Source: Zea mays (taxonomy: Eukaryota > Streptophyta > Magnoliopsida > Poales > Poaceae). Taken from it: DNA of 64,000 nucleotides. A program made the translations under genes and the position numbers. Shown piece by piece: positions 43,135 through 53,681 of this stretch. Every line of letters starts with the position of its first letter. The stretch's first letter is position 1. The notes under the pieces are model-generated. The model worked only from the letters and a program-made list of their open reading frames with translations, had not been told where the DNA came from and did no database searches. The stretch is taken from NCBI RefSeq assembly GCF_902167145.1, contig NC_050096.1, forward strand, positions 79,666,683-79,730,682, read 5' to 3'.

Positions 43135-46100
43135 ATTATCGACAGCGGATGCACAAACCATATGACGGGGGAGAAGAAGATGTTCACCTCCTACGTTAAA
43201 AATGAGGATCCCCATGATTCAATTATATTCGGTGATGGGAACCAAGGCAAGGTAAAAGGGTTAGGTAAAATTGCTATTTCATCTGAGCACTCTATCTCTA
43301 ATGTGTTTTTAGTTGAGTCTCTTGGATATAATTTACTATCTGTCAGTCAATTATGTAATATGGGATATAATTGTCTATTTACAAATATAGATGTGTCTGT
43401 CTTTAGAAGATGTGATGGTTCACTAGCTTTTAAGGGTGTACTAGACGGCAAACTTTATTTAGTTGATTTTGCAAAAGAGGAGGCCGGTCTAGATGCATGC
43501 TTAATTGCTAAGACTAGCATGGGCTGGCTGTGGCATCGTCGCTTAGCACATGTTGGGATGAAGAACCTTCACAAGCTTCTAAAGGGAGAACACGTGATAG
43601 GTTTGACTAACGTGCAATTCGAAAAAGATAGACCTTGTGCAGCTTGTCAAGCAGGTAAACAAGTGGGAGGAGCACATCACAGCAAGAATGTGATGACCAC
43701 GTCAAGACCTCTGGAGCTACTGCATATGGACCTCTTCAGACCCATCGCCTATCTGAGCATAGGAGGAAGTAAGTATGGTCTAGTCATTGTTGATGACTTT
43801 TCCCGCTTCACTTGGGTGTTCTTTTTGCAGGATAAGTCTGAAACCCAAGGGACCCTCAAGCGCTTCCTCAGGAGAGCTCAAAATGAGTTTGAGCTCAAGG
43901 TGAAGAAGATAAGGAGCGACAACGGGTCCGAATTCAAGAATCTTCAAGTGGAGGAGTTCCTTGAGGAGGAGGGGATCAAGCACGAGTTCTCCGCTCCCTA
44001 CACACCTCAGCAAAATGGTGTGGTAGAGAGAAAGAACAGGACGCTCATTGATATGGCGAGGACTATGCTTGGAGAGTTCAAGACCCCCGAGTGTTTTTGG
44101 TCGGAAGCCGTGAACACGGCTTGCCACGCCATCAACAGGGTCTATCTTCACCACCTCCTCAAGAAGACCTCATACGAGCTGCTAACTGGTAACAAACCCA
44201 ATGTATCGTACTTTCGTGTATTTGGGAGTAAATGCTACATTCTAGTGAAGAAGGGTAGGAATTCCAAATTTGCTCCCAAAGCTGTAGAAGGGTTTTTATT
44301 AGGTTATGATTCAAATACAAAGGCGTATAGGGTCTTCAACAAATCATCGGGTTTGGTTGAAGTCTCTAGCGACGTTGTATTTGATGAGACTAATGGCTCT
44401 CCAAGAGAGCAAGTTGTTGATCTTGATGATGTAGATGAAGAAGACGTTCCAATGGCCGCGATACGCACCATGGCGATTGGAGATGTACGGCCTCAGGAAC
44501 AATTGGAGCAAGATCAACCGTCTTCCTCAACTATGGTGCATCCCCCAACCCAAGATGACGAACAGGTACCTCAAGTGGAGGCGCATGATCAAGGGGGAGC
44601 ACAGGATGTTCAAATTGAAGAGGAAGAAGCACCTCAGGCACCTCCAACCCAAGTTCAAGCGACGATCCAAAGGGATCATCCCGTCGACCAAATTTTGGGT
44701 GATATTAGCAAGGGAGTAACTACTCATTCAAGATTAGTTAATTTTTGTGAGCATTACTCCTTTGTCTCTTCTATTGAGCCTTTCAGGGTAGAAGAGGCCT
44801 TGCTAGATCCGGACTGGGTATTGGCCATGCAGGAGGAACTCAACAACTTCAAGCGCAATGAAGTTTGGACACTGGTGCCTCGTCCCAAGCAAAATGTTGT
44901 GGGAACCAAGTGGGTGTTCCGCAACAAACAGGACGAGCACGGGGTGGTGACGAGGAACAAGGCTCGACTTGTGGCAAAAGGTTATGCCCAAGTCGCAGGT
45001 TTGGACTTTGAGGAGACTTTTGCTCCTGTGGCTAGGCTAGAATCAATTCGTATCTTGCTAGCATATGTCGCTCACCATTCTTTCAGGTTGTACCAAATGG
45101 ATGTGAAGAGCGCTTTCCTCAATGGGCCGATCAAGGAGGAGGTGTACGTGGAGCAACCCCCTGGCTTCGAGGATGAACGGTACCCCGACCACGTGTGTAA
45201 GCTCTCTAAGGCGCTCTATGGACTTAAGCAAGCCCCAAGAGCATGGTATGAATGCCTTAGAGACTTTTTAATTGCTAATGCTTTCAAGGTTGGGAAAGCC
45301 GATCCAACTCTTTTCACTAAGACTTGCGATGGTGATCTTTTTGTGTGCCAAATTTATGTCGATGACATAATATTTGGTTCTACTAACCAAAAGTCTTGTG
45401 AAGAGTTTAGCAGGGTGATGACGCAGAAATTCGAGATGTCGAGGATGGGCAAGTTGAACTACTTCCTTGGGTTCCAAGTGAAGCAACTCAAGGACGGCAC
45501 CTTCATCTCCCAAACGAAGTACACGCAAGATTTGCTAAAGCGGTTTGGGATGAAGGACGCCAAGCCCGCAAAGACGCCGATGGGAACCGACGGACACACC
45601 GACCTCAACAAAGGTGGTAAGTCCGTTGATCAAAAAGCATACCGGTCCATGATAGGTTCTTTGCTTTATTTATGTGCTAGTAGACCGGATATTATGCTTA
45701 GCGTATGCATGTGTGCTAGATTTCAATCCGATCCTAAGGAGTGTCACTTAGTGGCTGTGAAGCGAATTCTTAGATATTTAGTCGCTACGCCTTGCTTCAG
45801 GATCTGGTATCCAAAGGGGTCTAACTTTGACTTGATTGGATATTCAGATTCCGACTATGCTGGATGTAAGGTCGATAGGAAGAGTACATCGGGGACGTGC
45901 CAATTCTTAGGAAGGTCCCTGGTGTCGTGGAACTCTAAGAAACAAACTTCCGTTGCCCTATCCACCGCTGAGGCCGAGTACGTTGCCGCAGGACAGTGTT
46001 GCGTGCAACTACTTTGGATGAGGCAAACCCTCCGGGACTTTGGCTACAATCTGAGCAAAGTCCCACTCCTATGTGATAATGAGAGTGCTATCCGAATAGC

Positions 46101-46308
46101 AGAAAATCCTGTTGAGCACAGCCGCACAAAGCACATTGACATCCGGCATCACTTTTTGAGAGACCACCAGCAAAAGGGAGATATCGAAGTGTTTCATATT
46201 AGCACCGAGAACCAGCTAGCCGATATCTTCACTAAGCCTTTAGATGAAAAGACCTTTTGCAGGCTGCGTAGTGAGCTAAATGTCCTAGATTCACGAAACT
46301 TGGATTGA
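43135..46308 (+). CDS. pol: Pol of element H: protease, integrase, RT, RNase H
   Basis: The frame is open from the codon after a TAG at 43132-43134 to the TGA at 46306-46308. Protease active site DSGC begins at 43141. The integrase zinc finger has WHRRLAH (near 43532) and CAACQ; catalytic residues are Asp 43729, Asp 43918 and Glu 44026. RT has [12 protein letters not shown] and YVDD (Asp codon at 45361). RNase H has [16 protein letters not shown] and CDNESAI, and the protein ends LDSRNLD. All catalytic residues that I checked are present. The one change I noticed near them is HMDLFRP where relatives have HMDLFGP. The upstream TAG sits where relatives may have Trp. How Pol is made from a +1 frame with this amber is open: it may be a simple mutation. 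Confidence 0.9.
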   Translation: MIDSGCTNHMTGEKKMFTSYVKNEDPHDSIIFGDGNQGKVKGLGKIAISSEHSISNVFLVESLGYNLLSVSQLCNMGYNCLFTNIDVSVFRRCDGSLAFKGVLDGKLYLVDFAKEEAGLDACLIAKTSMGWLWHRRLAHVGMKNLHKLLKGEHVIGLTNVQFEKDRPCAACQAGKQVGGAHHSKNVMTTSRPLELLHMDLFRPIAYLSIGGSKYGLVIVDDFSRFTWVFFLQDKSETQGTLKRFLRRAQNEFELKVKKIRSDNGSEFKNLQVEEFLEEEGIKHEFSAPYTPQQNGVVERKNRTLIDMARTMLGEFKTPECFWSEAVNTACHAINRVYLHHLLKKTSYELLTGNKPNVSYFRVFGSKCYILVKKGRNSKFAPKAVEGFLLGYDSNTKAYRVFNKSSGLVEVSSDVVFDETNGSPREQVVDLDDVDEEDVPMAAIRTMAIGDVRPQEQLEQDQPSSSTMVHPPTQDDEQVPQVEAHDQGGAQDVQIEEEEAPQAPPTQVQATIQRDHPVDQILGDISKGVTTHSRLVNFCEHYSFVSSIEPFRVEEALLDPDWVLAMQEELNNFKRNEVWTLVPRPKQNVVGTKWVFRNKQDEHGVVTRNKARLVAKGYAQVAGLDFEETFAPVARLESIRILLAYVAHHSFRLYQMDVKSAFLNGPIKEEVYVEQPPGFEDERYPDHVCKLSKALYGLKQAPRAWYECLRDFLIANAFKVGKADPTLFTKTCDGDLFVCQIYVDDIIFGSTNQKSCEEFSRVMTQKFEMSRMGKLNYFLGFQVKQLKDGTFISQTKYTQDLLKRFGMKDAKPAKTPMGTDGHTDLNKGGKSVDQKAYRSMIGSLLYLCASRPDIMLSVCMCARFQSDPKECHLVAVKRILRYLVATPCFRIWYPKGSNFDLIGYSDSDYAGCKVDRKSTSGTCQFLGRSLVSWNSKKQTSVALSTAEAEYVAAGQCCVQLLWMRQTLRDFGYNLSKVPLLCDNESAIRIAENPVEHSRTKHIDIRHHFLRDHQQKGDIEVFHISTENQLADIFTKPLDEKTFCRLRSELNVLDSRNLD

Positions 46309-47096
46309 ATTGTAGCATACATGTGTTTATGCCTTTGATCATGTTCATTCTGCATTTTGTTGCTTATTGTGGTGCTCAAGTTGTACAAACACTCCCTGGA
46401 CCTCACAAGTCCTTTTTGCAAGTGATGCACATATTTAGGGGGAGCTATGCTACAACTTGACCCTTTGAGACTAACCATATTCTTGAGTTTGGTTGTTTTA
46501 GTCTCAAAGGAGGATTGAAAGGGAAAAGGTGGACTTGGACCATGCAAGACTTCCACTGCACTCCGATGAAAAGAGTAACTTTTCCAAATTCATCTTTATA
46601 CTCTTATTGCCTTTGTACTCTTATTTGAATATTTTGGTGAGGTAATGGGGTTAAAGGGCCAAGATTGATCCCGTTTTGGTGCTTGATGCCAAAGGGGGAG
46701 AAAATAAAGGCCAAAGCAATAGATGGATCAGCTACCACTTGAGAAATTTTGAAAATAGTAGATTAGAGCTTTTGGTTTGTCAAAACTCTTTTATTGTCTC
46801 TTATGTCAAAAGTTGGCCTCTTGTGGGGAGAAGTGTTGATTATGGGGAAAAGGGGGAGTTTTTGAAATCCTTGATCAAATTTCTTTGGAAAACCTCTCTT
46901 TATGTCTCTACAAGTGGATTTGACTTAGAGATAGGAATTTGAGTTTGATTTGCAAAAACAAACCAAGTGGTGGCATAGAGTGATCCATATATGTCAAATT
47001 GAATCAAAACAATTTTGAGTTCTTAGTTGAATTGATTTTGTACTTGTTCTACTTGCTTTATGTTGTGTTGGCATAAATCACCAAAAAGGGGGAGAT
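46309..47096 (+). other. 3' non-coding region of H with repeated purine tracts
   Basis: Contains AGGGGGA at 46437, AAAGGGGGAGA at 46690, AAAAGGGGGAG at 46848, and the priming tract AAAAAGGGGGAGAT at 47083-47096 directly before the LTR. No gene is seen. Confidence 0.75.
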
Positions 47097-48481
47097 TGAA
47101 AGGGAAATGTGCCCTTGGGCCATTTCTAAGTATTTTGGTGATTTAGTGTCCAACACAAGTGCCTAAGTGTAAAATGGTGGACAAAGTACAAATCAAGGAT
47201 AAAGGTATGTTTCTCAGACTTAGTACATTGTTTTATGGACTAATGTATTATGTCTAAGTGCTGGAAACAGGAAAAATCCAATTGAAAATGCCTTGGCTCG
47301 AGCAGCCAAGACTTTGCTCAGTCTGGAGCACCGGACTGTCCGGTGGTGCACCGGACTGTCCGGTGGTGCACCGGACAGTGTCCGGTGCGCCAGGATGGCT
47401 CTGGCGAAAAGGCTGCTCTCGGGACTTCGACGGTGGTGTACGGCTATAATTCACCGGACTGTCCGGTGTGCACCGGACTGTCCGGTGGGCTGTTCACAGG
47501 TGAACTCGTCGCTCTCGGGAATTCACCGACGACGTACGGCTATAATTCACCGGACTGTCCGGTGTGCACCGGACTGTCCGGTGAGCCAACGGTCGGCCGG
47601 GCCAACGGTCGGCCGCGCAATCTGCGCGGGACACGTGGCCGAGCCAACGGCTAGAAGAAGACACCGGACTGTCCGGTGTGCACCGGACATGTCCGGTGTG
47701 CACCGGACATGTCCGGTGCGCCAACGGCTCTCTGGCTGCCAACGGTCGACTGCGCCGTTTTTGGAAGGAAATCGGGCACCGGACAGTGTCCGGTGTGCAC
47801 CGGACTGTCCGGTGCGCCAATCGACAGAAGGCAAGATCAGCCTTCCTAGATTGCTCTCAATGGCTCCTAGCTGCCTTGGGGCTATAAAAGGGACCCCTAG
47901 GCGCATGGAGGAGCACACCAAGCATTCCTACAACATTCCTAAGCACCAAGACATCGATTCCGCGCCTTTGATTCTTTGCGATAGCAATTAGAGCTCTAGT
48001 TGAGTAGTGAACTCATTGAGTTGTGTTGTGAGCTCTCGTTGCGACTTGTGTGTGTGGTGTTGCTGTGATTTCTTGTCTTGAGTGCGTTGCTAATCCCTCC
48101 CTTGCTCCGTGCTTCTTTGTGAACTTCAAGTGTAAGGGCGAGAGGCTCCAAGTTGTGGAGATTCCTCGCAAACGGGATTGAGTAAAGCAAGCAAAACACT
48201 GTGGTATTCAAGTGGGTCTTTGGACCGCTTGAGAGGGGTTGATTGCAACCCTCGTCCATTGGGACGCCACAACGTGGAGTAGGCAAGCGTTGGTCTTGGC
48301 CGAACCACGGGATAACCACCGTGCCATCTCTGTGATTGATTTCTTGTGGTTATTGTGTTTTGTTGAGATTCCTCTCTAGCCACTTGGCATTTACTGTGCT
48401 AACGCTTAACCATGTTTTTGTGGCTTAAGTTTTTCAAGTTTTACAGGATCACCTATTCACCCCCCCCTCTAGGTGCTCTCA
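47097..48481 (+). repeat. 3' LTR of element H (1385 bp)
   Basis: Same ends as the 5' LTR but 41 bp longer: one extra 20-bp palindrome unit near 47333-47372, one extra roughly 20-bp unit near 47682-47722, and one more C in the C-run near 48468. Single-base differences such as GGATGGCTCTGG versus GGATAGCTCTAG are also seen. Confidence 0.93.
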
Positions 48482-49258
48482 CGTTCGCCGGCGGGGTGTT
48501 GGTGGGCAGGTGGCCGCTGTCGTTGGTGCTAAGGTGGTGGTCACCATAGGTGAGGCTTCGTCTTGCACAAGTGGTTGTCTCCGCCGACGAGACCGTCAGC
48601 GCCACCTGCGCCCCAGGCCTCCGACTCTTTGGCTTTAATGGCTGGTTCTCGTCCTCTATGAGGGACGTGAACGAAGGCCTCCCAGTAGCAGTGTTTGCCC
48701 TGAGGTCATCGTTGCTGCTGTTTAGCCGCCCGAGGTGGAGGTCGTTGTCGCGCTGCTAGGGCAGCGGTCGCCGGCGAGCTGCTCGGGGCTCGTTATCCCG
48801 CAGGCCTTCTGGTGTGGAGGTCGATCCTTCCTATGGGAATGGACCCGGAGTCCTGTTTGTAATGGTACCCTCTTGAGGGTGAGATGTAATAGCTTTGAGT
48901 ACTAAGACATCTGTCGTAGGTCGGGACAGCCGCCGAGGGCGCTGCCGATGTCTAAGTCTAGGTACCATTGTCACCCCGAGCATGTGTGTTTGTTCTTTGT
49001 GGCTGCTGAGGCCTGAACATGTGGGGATTTGAGTACAAAGCTGTGCTTCTTCCTTGCTTCGAGCATTAAGACTTGCCCATCGGTAGCCGAACCACTTAAC
49101 TGGGCGCGAGTTACTTTTCGCGGAAGGTGACGAGTGAGGTATCCGTATCCCGGAGGCGTAGGATTTCCTCGGCTCGGTCGGCCTTGCCGTTCAAGGTCTC
49201 TCTCGCCCGGTTTTAGAACCTTCGACCGCTCTGCGGTGAGCCGAAGCTGAAGGCAGCG

Positions 49259-49495
49259 GTGGCGTGGATAGAGGCGGTGTCGGCTCGAAGAGAGGCTTCC
49301 TTGGCGCGGGAGCAGGCGGCTCCCCAAGCCGAGGAGATGCAGCGGCGGAAGTTGGAGTTTGGCCAGGTCATCCGCGAGCGGGACCAATCCTGGAGCCGAG
49401 CTACCGAAGCCGTGAGCCGGGCTGAGATCCTCGGGGGACAGCTGGCTGAGACTATGGGGCAGCCAGCCGAGGCGTCCGCTCGTATCGCCGTCTGA
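49259..49495 (+). CDS. Hypothetical coiled-coil ORF antisense to F (up to 78 aa)
   Basis: Rich in Glu, Arg, Ala and Gln with heptad-like spacing (REASLAREQAAPQAEEMQRRKLEF, then RERDQSW, AVSRAEILGGQLAETMGQ). This composition is protein-like rather than random, and the frame is open on both sides for a way, so it may be an exon or remnant of a longer antisense ORF starting at 38668 or nearby. The first residue shown comes from a non-ATG codon; no start can be fixed. Function unknown. Confidence 0.35.
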   Translation: MAWIEAVSARREASLAREQAAPQAEEMQRRKLEFGQVIRERDQSWSRATEAVSRAEILGGQLAETMGQPAEASARIAV

Positions 49496-49659
49496 GGCTG
49501 GGCCAGATTCTGTCGAGGGTGGAAACGACGCCGAAGGTGCTGCTCCTCCCCCTACCGATGTCTGAGCCTGCAGAAACAGTTTGTCTGAAGTATGCTGTAT
49601 GTTTTTTGTGGCCGCTGAGGCCTAAACATATCTAGCGTTCGGATTATAAAGTTGCGTTT

Positions 49660-50275
49660 TCTTTCCTCTCGTTTCGAGCATCAGGACTTGTTCGTCGGTA
49701 GCAGAATCGCTTTATCCGAGCGAGAGTTACTTTTCGCGGAAGGTGATGAGTGAGGTATCCGTATCCCAGAGGCGTAGGAGTCCCTCGGCTCGGTCGGCCT
49801 TGCCGTTTATGTGCTCTCTCACTCGTTTTCAGGATCCTACCATCGATATAGTCGAAAATGCACGAAAGTCGTTTTCTACCCGAGCGTTAGGACTTGTTCG
49901 GTAGCAGGATCGCTTATCCGAGCGTGAGTTACTTTTCGCGGAAGGTGACGAGTGAGGTATCTGTATCCCGAAGGCGTAGGAGTCCCTCGGCTCGGTCGGC
50001 CTTGCCGTTTACGTGCTCTCTCACTCGTTTGTAGCATCCTGCTATCGATATAGTCGAAAGCATGAAAGTCATTTTCTACCCGAGCATTAGGACTTGTTCG
50101 ACAGCAGAACCGCTTATCCGAGCGTGATTTACTTTTCGCGGAAGGTGACGAGTGAGGTATCCGTATCCCGGAGGCGTAGGAGTCCCTCAGCTCGGTCGGC
50201 CTTGCCGTTCAAGGTCTCTCGCGCTCGTTTTCAGGGTTCCGTTATCGATATAGTCGGAAAGCACGAAAGTCGTTT
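49660..50275. repeat. About 200-bp tandem repeats in F (three copies, plus a diverged one)
   Basis: TTACTTTTCGCGGAAGGTGA recurs at 49727, 49929 and 50129, spacing about 200 bp, each time followed by GAGTGAGGTATC and a CTCGGTCGGCCTTGCCGTT segment (the copies carry scattered substitutions, e.g. TCAGCTCGG in the last). An older copy is at 49111, about 616 bp before the first. The units also share CATCGATATAGTCGAAA-like segments. Confidence 0.88.
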
Positions 50276-50456
50276 TGGTAGAAAACTTTTTTTGGTAGAA
50301 AACTTTTCTGAAAAAATTTTGACACAGGTGGGGTCCCCCCTTCTAGCCCCCGAGGGAGGATCGGACTTTGCCAAGGCAAGGCTGATCCTTCCTTGATGGT
50401 TAGACTTTATTTGTGTATGTAAAGAAAAGCGAGGGATATGAACGACTTGAAACATT

Positions 50457-53400
50457 TTAAGGGTAAAAGCGACGTAGCTGTTCGATGTTCCAAGCGTTGC
50501 TGTAGACCTCGCCTTGATCGTTGGCCAGCTTGTATGTTCTGGGCTTCAGAACTTTGGCGATGATGAACGGCCCCTCCCAGGGTGGAGTAAGCTTGTGGCG
50601 CCCTCGGGTGTCTTGCCGCAGTCGAAGTACCAAGTCTCCCACTTGGATGTCTCGGGGCCGAACCCTTCGGGCGTGGTAGCATCGCACAGACTACTGATAC
50701 CGCGCTGAGTGTAGTAAGGCCACGTCCCGAGCCTCTTCCAGCTGGTCCAAGGAATCTTCTCGGCTGGTCTGGTTGTCTCGGTCGTTGTACGCCTTTGTCC
50801 TCGGGGAACCGTATTCTAAGTCCGTGGGTAAGATGGCCTCGGCCCCATAGACTAGAAAAAACGGCTGAAGCCCGTGGCCCAGCTCGGCATCATCCTCAGA
50901 CTCCAAACCACTGAGGGTAGCTCTTTCATCCATTGCTTGCCAAACTTGTTGAGGTCGTTGTAGATCCTCGGTTTTAGTCCCTGCAAAATCATACCGTTGG
51001 CGCGCTCCACCTGCCCGTTTGTCATCGGGTGAGCTACGGCGGCCCAGTCCACACGGATGTGGTGGTCCTCGCAGAAGTCTAGGAACTTTTTCTTGGTGAA
51101 TTGCGCGCCATTGTCGGTGATGATGGAGTTCGGGACACCAAAGCGATGGATGATGTTTGTGAAGAACGCCACTGCCTGCTCGGACCTGATGCTGGTTGAG
51201 GGTCGGACCTCGATCCACTTGGAGAATTTGTCGATGGCAACCAGCAGGTGCGTGAAGCCCCCGGGTGCCGTCTGCAAGGGACCGACAAGGTCCAGACCCC
51301 AAACGGCAAATGGCCAAGTGATGGGTATTGTCTGTAGGGCCTGAGCGGGCGGGTGCGTATGTCTCGTGTAGAACTGACACCCCCGGCAGGAGCATACAAT
51401 CCTAGTGGCGTCGGCCACCGCGGTTGGCCAATAGAAACCTTGTCGGAAAGCGTTTCCCATGAGGGCTCGAGGTGCTGCATGGTGACCACAAGCCCCCGAG
51501 TGTATTTCTTGTAATAGCTCTTGTCCTTGGGCAATGGATATGCATCGTTGGAGAATGCCCGAGGGGCTGCGGTGGTATAGCTCCTTTTCATCACCAGTAA
51601 TACGAATGACTTGGCGCGCTGAGCCAGTCGCCGAGCTTCAGCCTTTTCGTGGGGCAGCTCTCCTCGGAGGAGATATTCCAGGTACGGGGTCTGCCAGTTT
51701 GGGACGGGTGTGACCCCATTTCGTTCCCCTTCAACGCGCAGGGCCTCACCCTTGGCGGCCGAGGGTACCTCAGACTGCGCCAAGGCCTCCTCAGGCTGGG
51801 CCGAGTCGTCGACTTTGATGGATGGCTGATATATATCCTTGGAGAAGACGTCCGGGGGAACTGTCATTTGCCCCGAGGCTATTTTGGCCAGCTCATCTAC
51901 GATTTCGCTGTACCGTCGAGCAACATGGTTGAGTTCCAGCCCATAGAACTTGTCTTCCAAGCGTCGAACTTCGTCGCAGTAGGCCTCCATTTTTCGATCG
52001 CGGCAGTGGGAGTTCTTCATGACCTGGTCAACGACGAGCTGCGAGTTGCCAAGAGCGTCGAGGCACCGAACCCCTAGCTCGACGGCGATGCGCAGGCCAT
52101 TAACCAAGGCCTCGTACTCGGCCACGTTGTTTGACGCCGGGAAATGGAGGTGCAGTACGTAACGAACATGTTCTCCGAGGGGTGAGATGAAGAGCAAGCC
52201 CGCGCCTGCTCCGGTTTTCATCAGCGACCCGTCGAAGTACATGGTCCAAAGTTCGGGCTGTATTGGGGCCGTCGGTAACTGGGTGTCAATCCATTCAGCC
52301 AGGAAGTCGGCCAAGACTTGGGATTTTATGGCCTTCCGAGGGGCGAATGAGAGTGTTTCGCCCATGAGTTCCACTGCCCATTTTGCTATCCTACCCGAGG
52401 CCTCTCGGGACTGGATGATCTCTCCCAGGGGGAAGGATGATACCACAGTCACTGGATGGGACTCGAAGTAGTGTCGCAACTTTCATCGTGTCAGAATCAC
52501 TGCGTAGAGCAGCTTCTGGATCTGCGGGTAGCGGACTTTGGTTTCGGATAGCACTTCGCTGGTGAAGTAGACTGGCCTCTGGACGAGTAGTGCGTGCCCT
52601 TCTTCTCGTCTCTCGACTACGATCGTGGTGCTGACCACCTGAGTGGTTGCGGCTACGTAGATCAAGAGGGCTTCTCCCGCAGCGGGGGGCACCAAGATGG
52701 GTGCATTGGTAAGGAGTGCCTTTAAGTTTCCGAGGGCTTCCTCGGCCTCAGGGGTCCAAGTGAAGCGCTCGGCCTTCCTTAAGAGGCGGTATAGGGGCAA
52801 TCCTTTTTCGCCAAGGCGTGAGATGAAGCGGCTCAAAGCCGCAAGGCATCCCATGACCCTCTGTACTCCTTTTAAATCCTTGATTGGTCCCATGTTGGTG
52901 ATGGCCGCGATTTTCTCTGGGTTGGCCTCTATGCCCGCTCGGAGATGATGAATCCCAGGAGCATGCCTCGGGGGACTCCGAAGACACACTTCTCGGGATT
53001 GAGCTTCACGCCTTTCGCTCTCAGACACTTGAACGTCGTCTCAAGGTCAGAGAGGAGGTCGGAAGCTTTCTTTGTCTTGACAACAATGTCATCGACGTAG
53101 GCCTCGACCGTTCTGCCGATGTGCTCTCCGAACACGTGGTTCATGCATCTCTGGTAGGTGGCCCCTGCATTCCTCAAGCCAAATGGCATTGTAGTGTAAC
53201 AATACATGCCAAAAGGTGTGATAAAAGAAGTCACGAGCTGGTCGGACTCTTTCATCTTGATTTGGTGATAGCCTGAGTAGGCATCGAGGAAAGACAGGGT
53301 TTCGCACCCAGCAGTGGAGTCCACAATTTGATCGATGCGGGGCAAAGGGTAGGGAACCTTCAGACATGCTTTATTTAGACCAGTGTAGTCTACGCACATC

Positions 53401-53675
53401 CTCCATTTCCCACCCTTTTTCTTTACAAGCACAGGGTTAGCTAACCATTCGGGACGGAATACCTCTTTGATGAACCCTGCAGCCAGTAGCTTGTGGACCT
53501 CCTCGCCTATGGCCCTGCGCTTTTCTTCATCGAAACGGCGCAGGGACTGCTTCACGGGTCGGGCTCCAGCTCTGATGTCCAGTGAGTGCTCGGCGACCTC
53601 CCTTGGTATGCCTGGCATGTCTGAGGGACTCCACGCAAAAACTTCGTCGTTTGCACGGAGAAAGTCGACGAGCAC
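50457..53675 (-). pseudogene. pol: Pol of element F: RT, two RNase H domains, integrase
   Basis: Read from high to low. RT (53675-52930) has CVDYTGLNKAC, FLDAYSGYHQI and AYVDDIVVKT. A 1-bp deletion near 52940 shifts the frame into the first RNase H (52930-52486), TGA at 52483-52485. The next frame (52479 downward) has a second RNase H of archaeal type: WTMYFDGSLMKTGAGAG, ASNNVAEYEALV and QLVVDQV. A frameshift near 51590 leads into integrase: GHHAAPRAL finger, CSCRGCQ, DLVGP, ITDNGAQF and NGQVERAN; a further shift is near 50870 and a TAG at 50691. The C-terminus ends NIEQLRRFYP. Two RNase H domains mark the Tat lineage. At least five disruptions make it non-functional. Confidence 0.9.
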
Positions 53676-53681
53676 TGCTTC

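Larger units (their letters stand above)
39308..48481 (+). mobile_element. Element H: nearly intact Ji-like Sirevirus (Copia)
   Basis: Complete element of 9174 bp with TSD CGTTC at 39303-39307 and 48482-48486, LTRs of 1344 and 1385 bp, tRNA-iMet PBS, a 797-codon gag, a full pol, and purine tracts. It is inserted in the 3' region of F. Only one nonsense codon is found in the coding region. The LTRs differ mainly by copy number of palindromic modules plus scattered substitutions, so the insertion is young. Confidence 0.95.
48487..50456 (-). other. 3' region of element F between pol and LTR (right part)
   Basis: Continues the region broken by H. GC-rich at first, then a block of about 200-bp repeats (49050-50270). 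No sense-strand protein is recognised. On the plus strand there is a short coiled-coil ORF at 49259-49495. Confidence 0.68.

Noticed and set aside
50691..51395. 234-codon minus-strand frame as a separate gene
   Set aside because: Only its last 55-60 codons are integrase (FFLVYGAEAILPTDLEYG), reached by frameshift; the rest is a shadow of the integrase core in the neighbouring frame.
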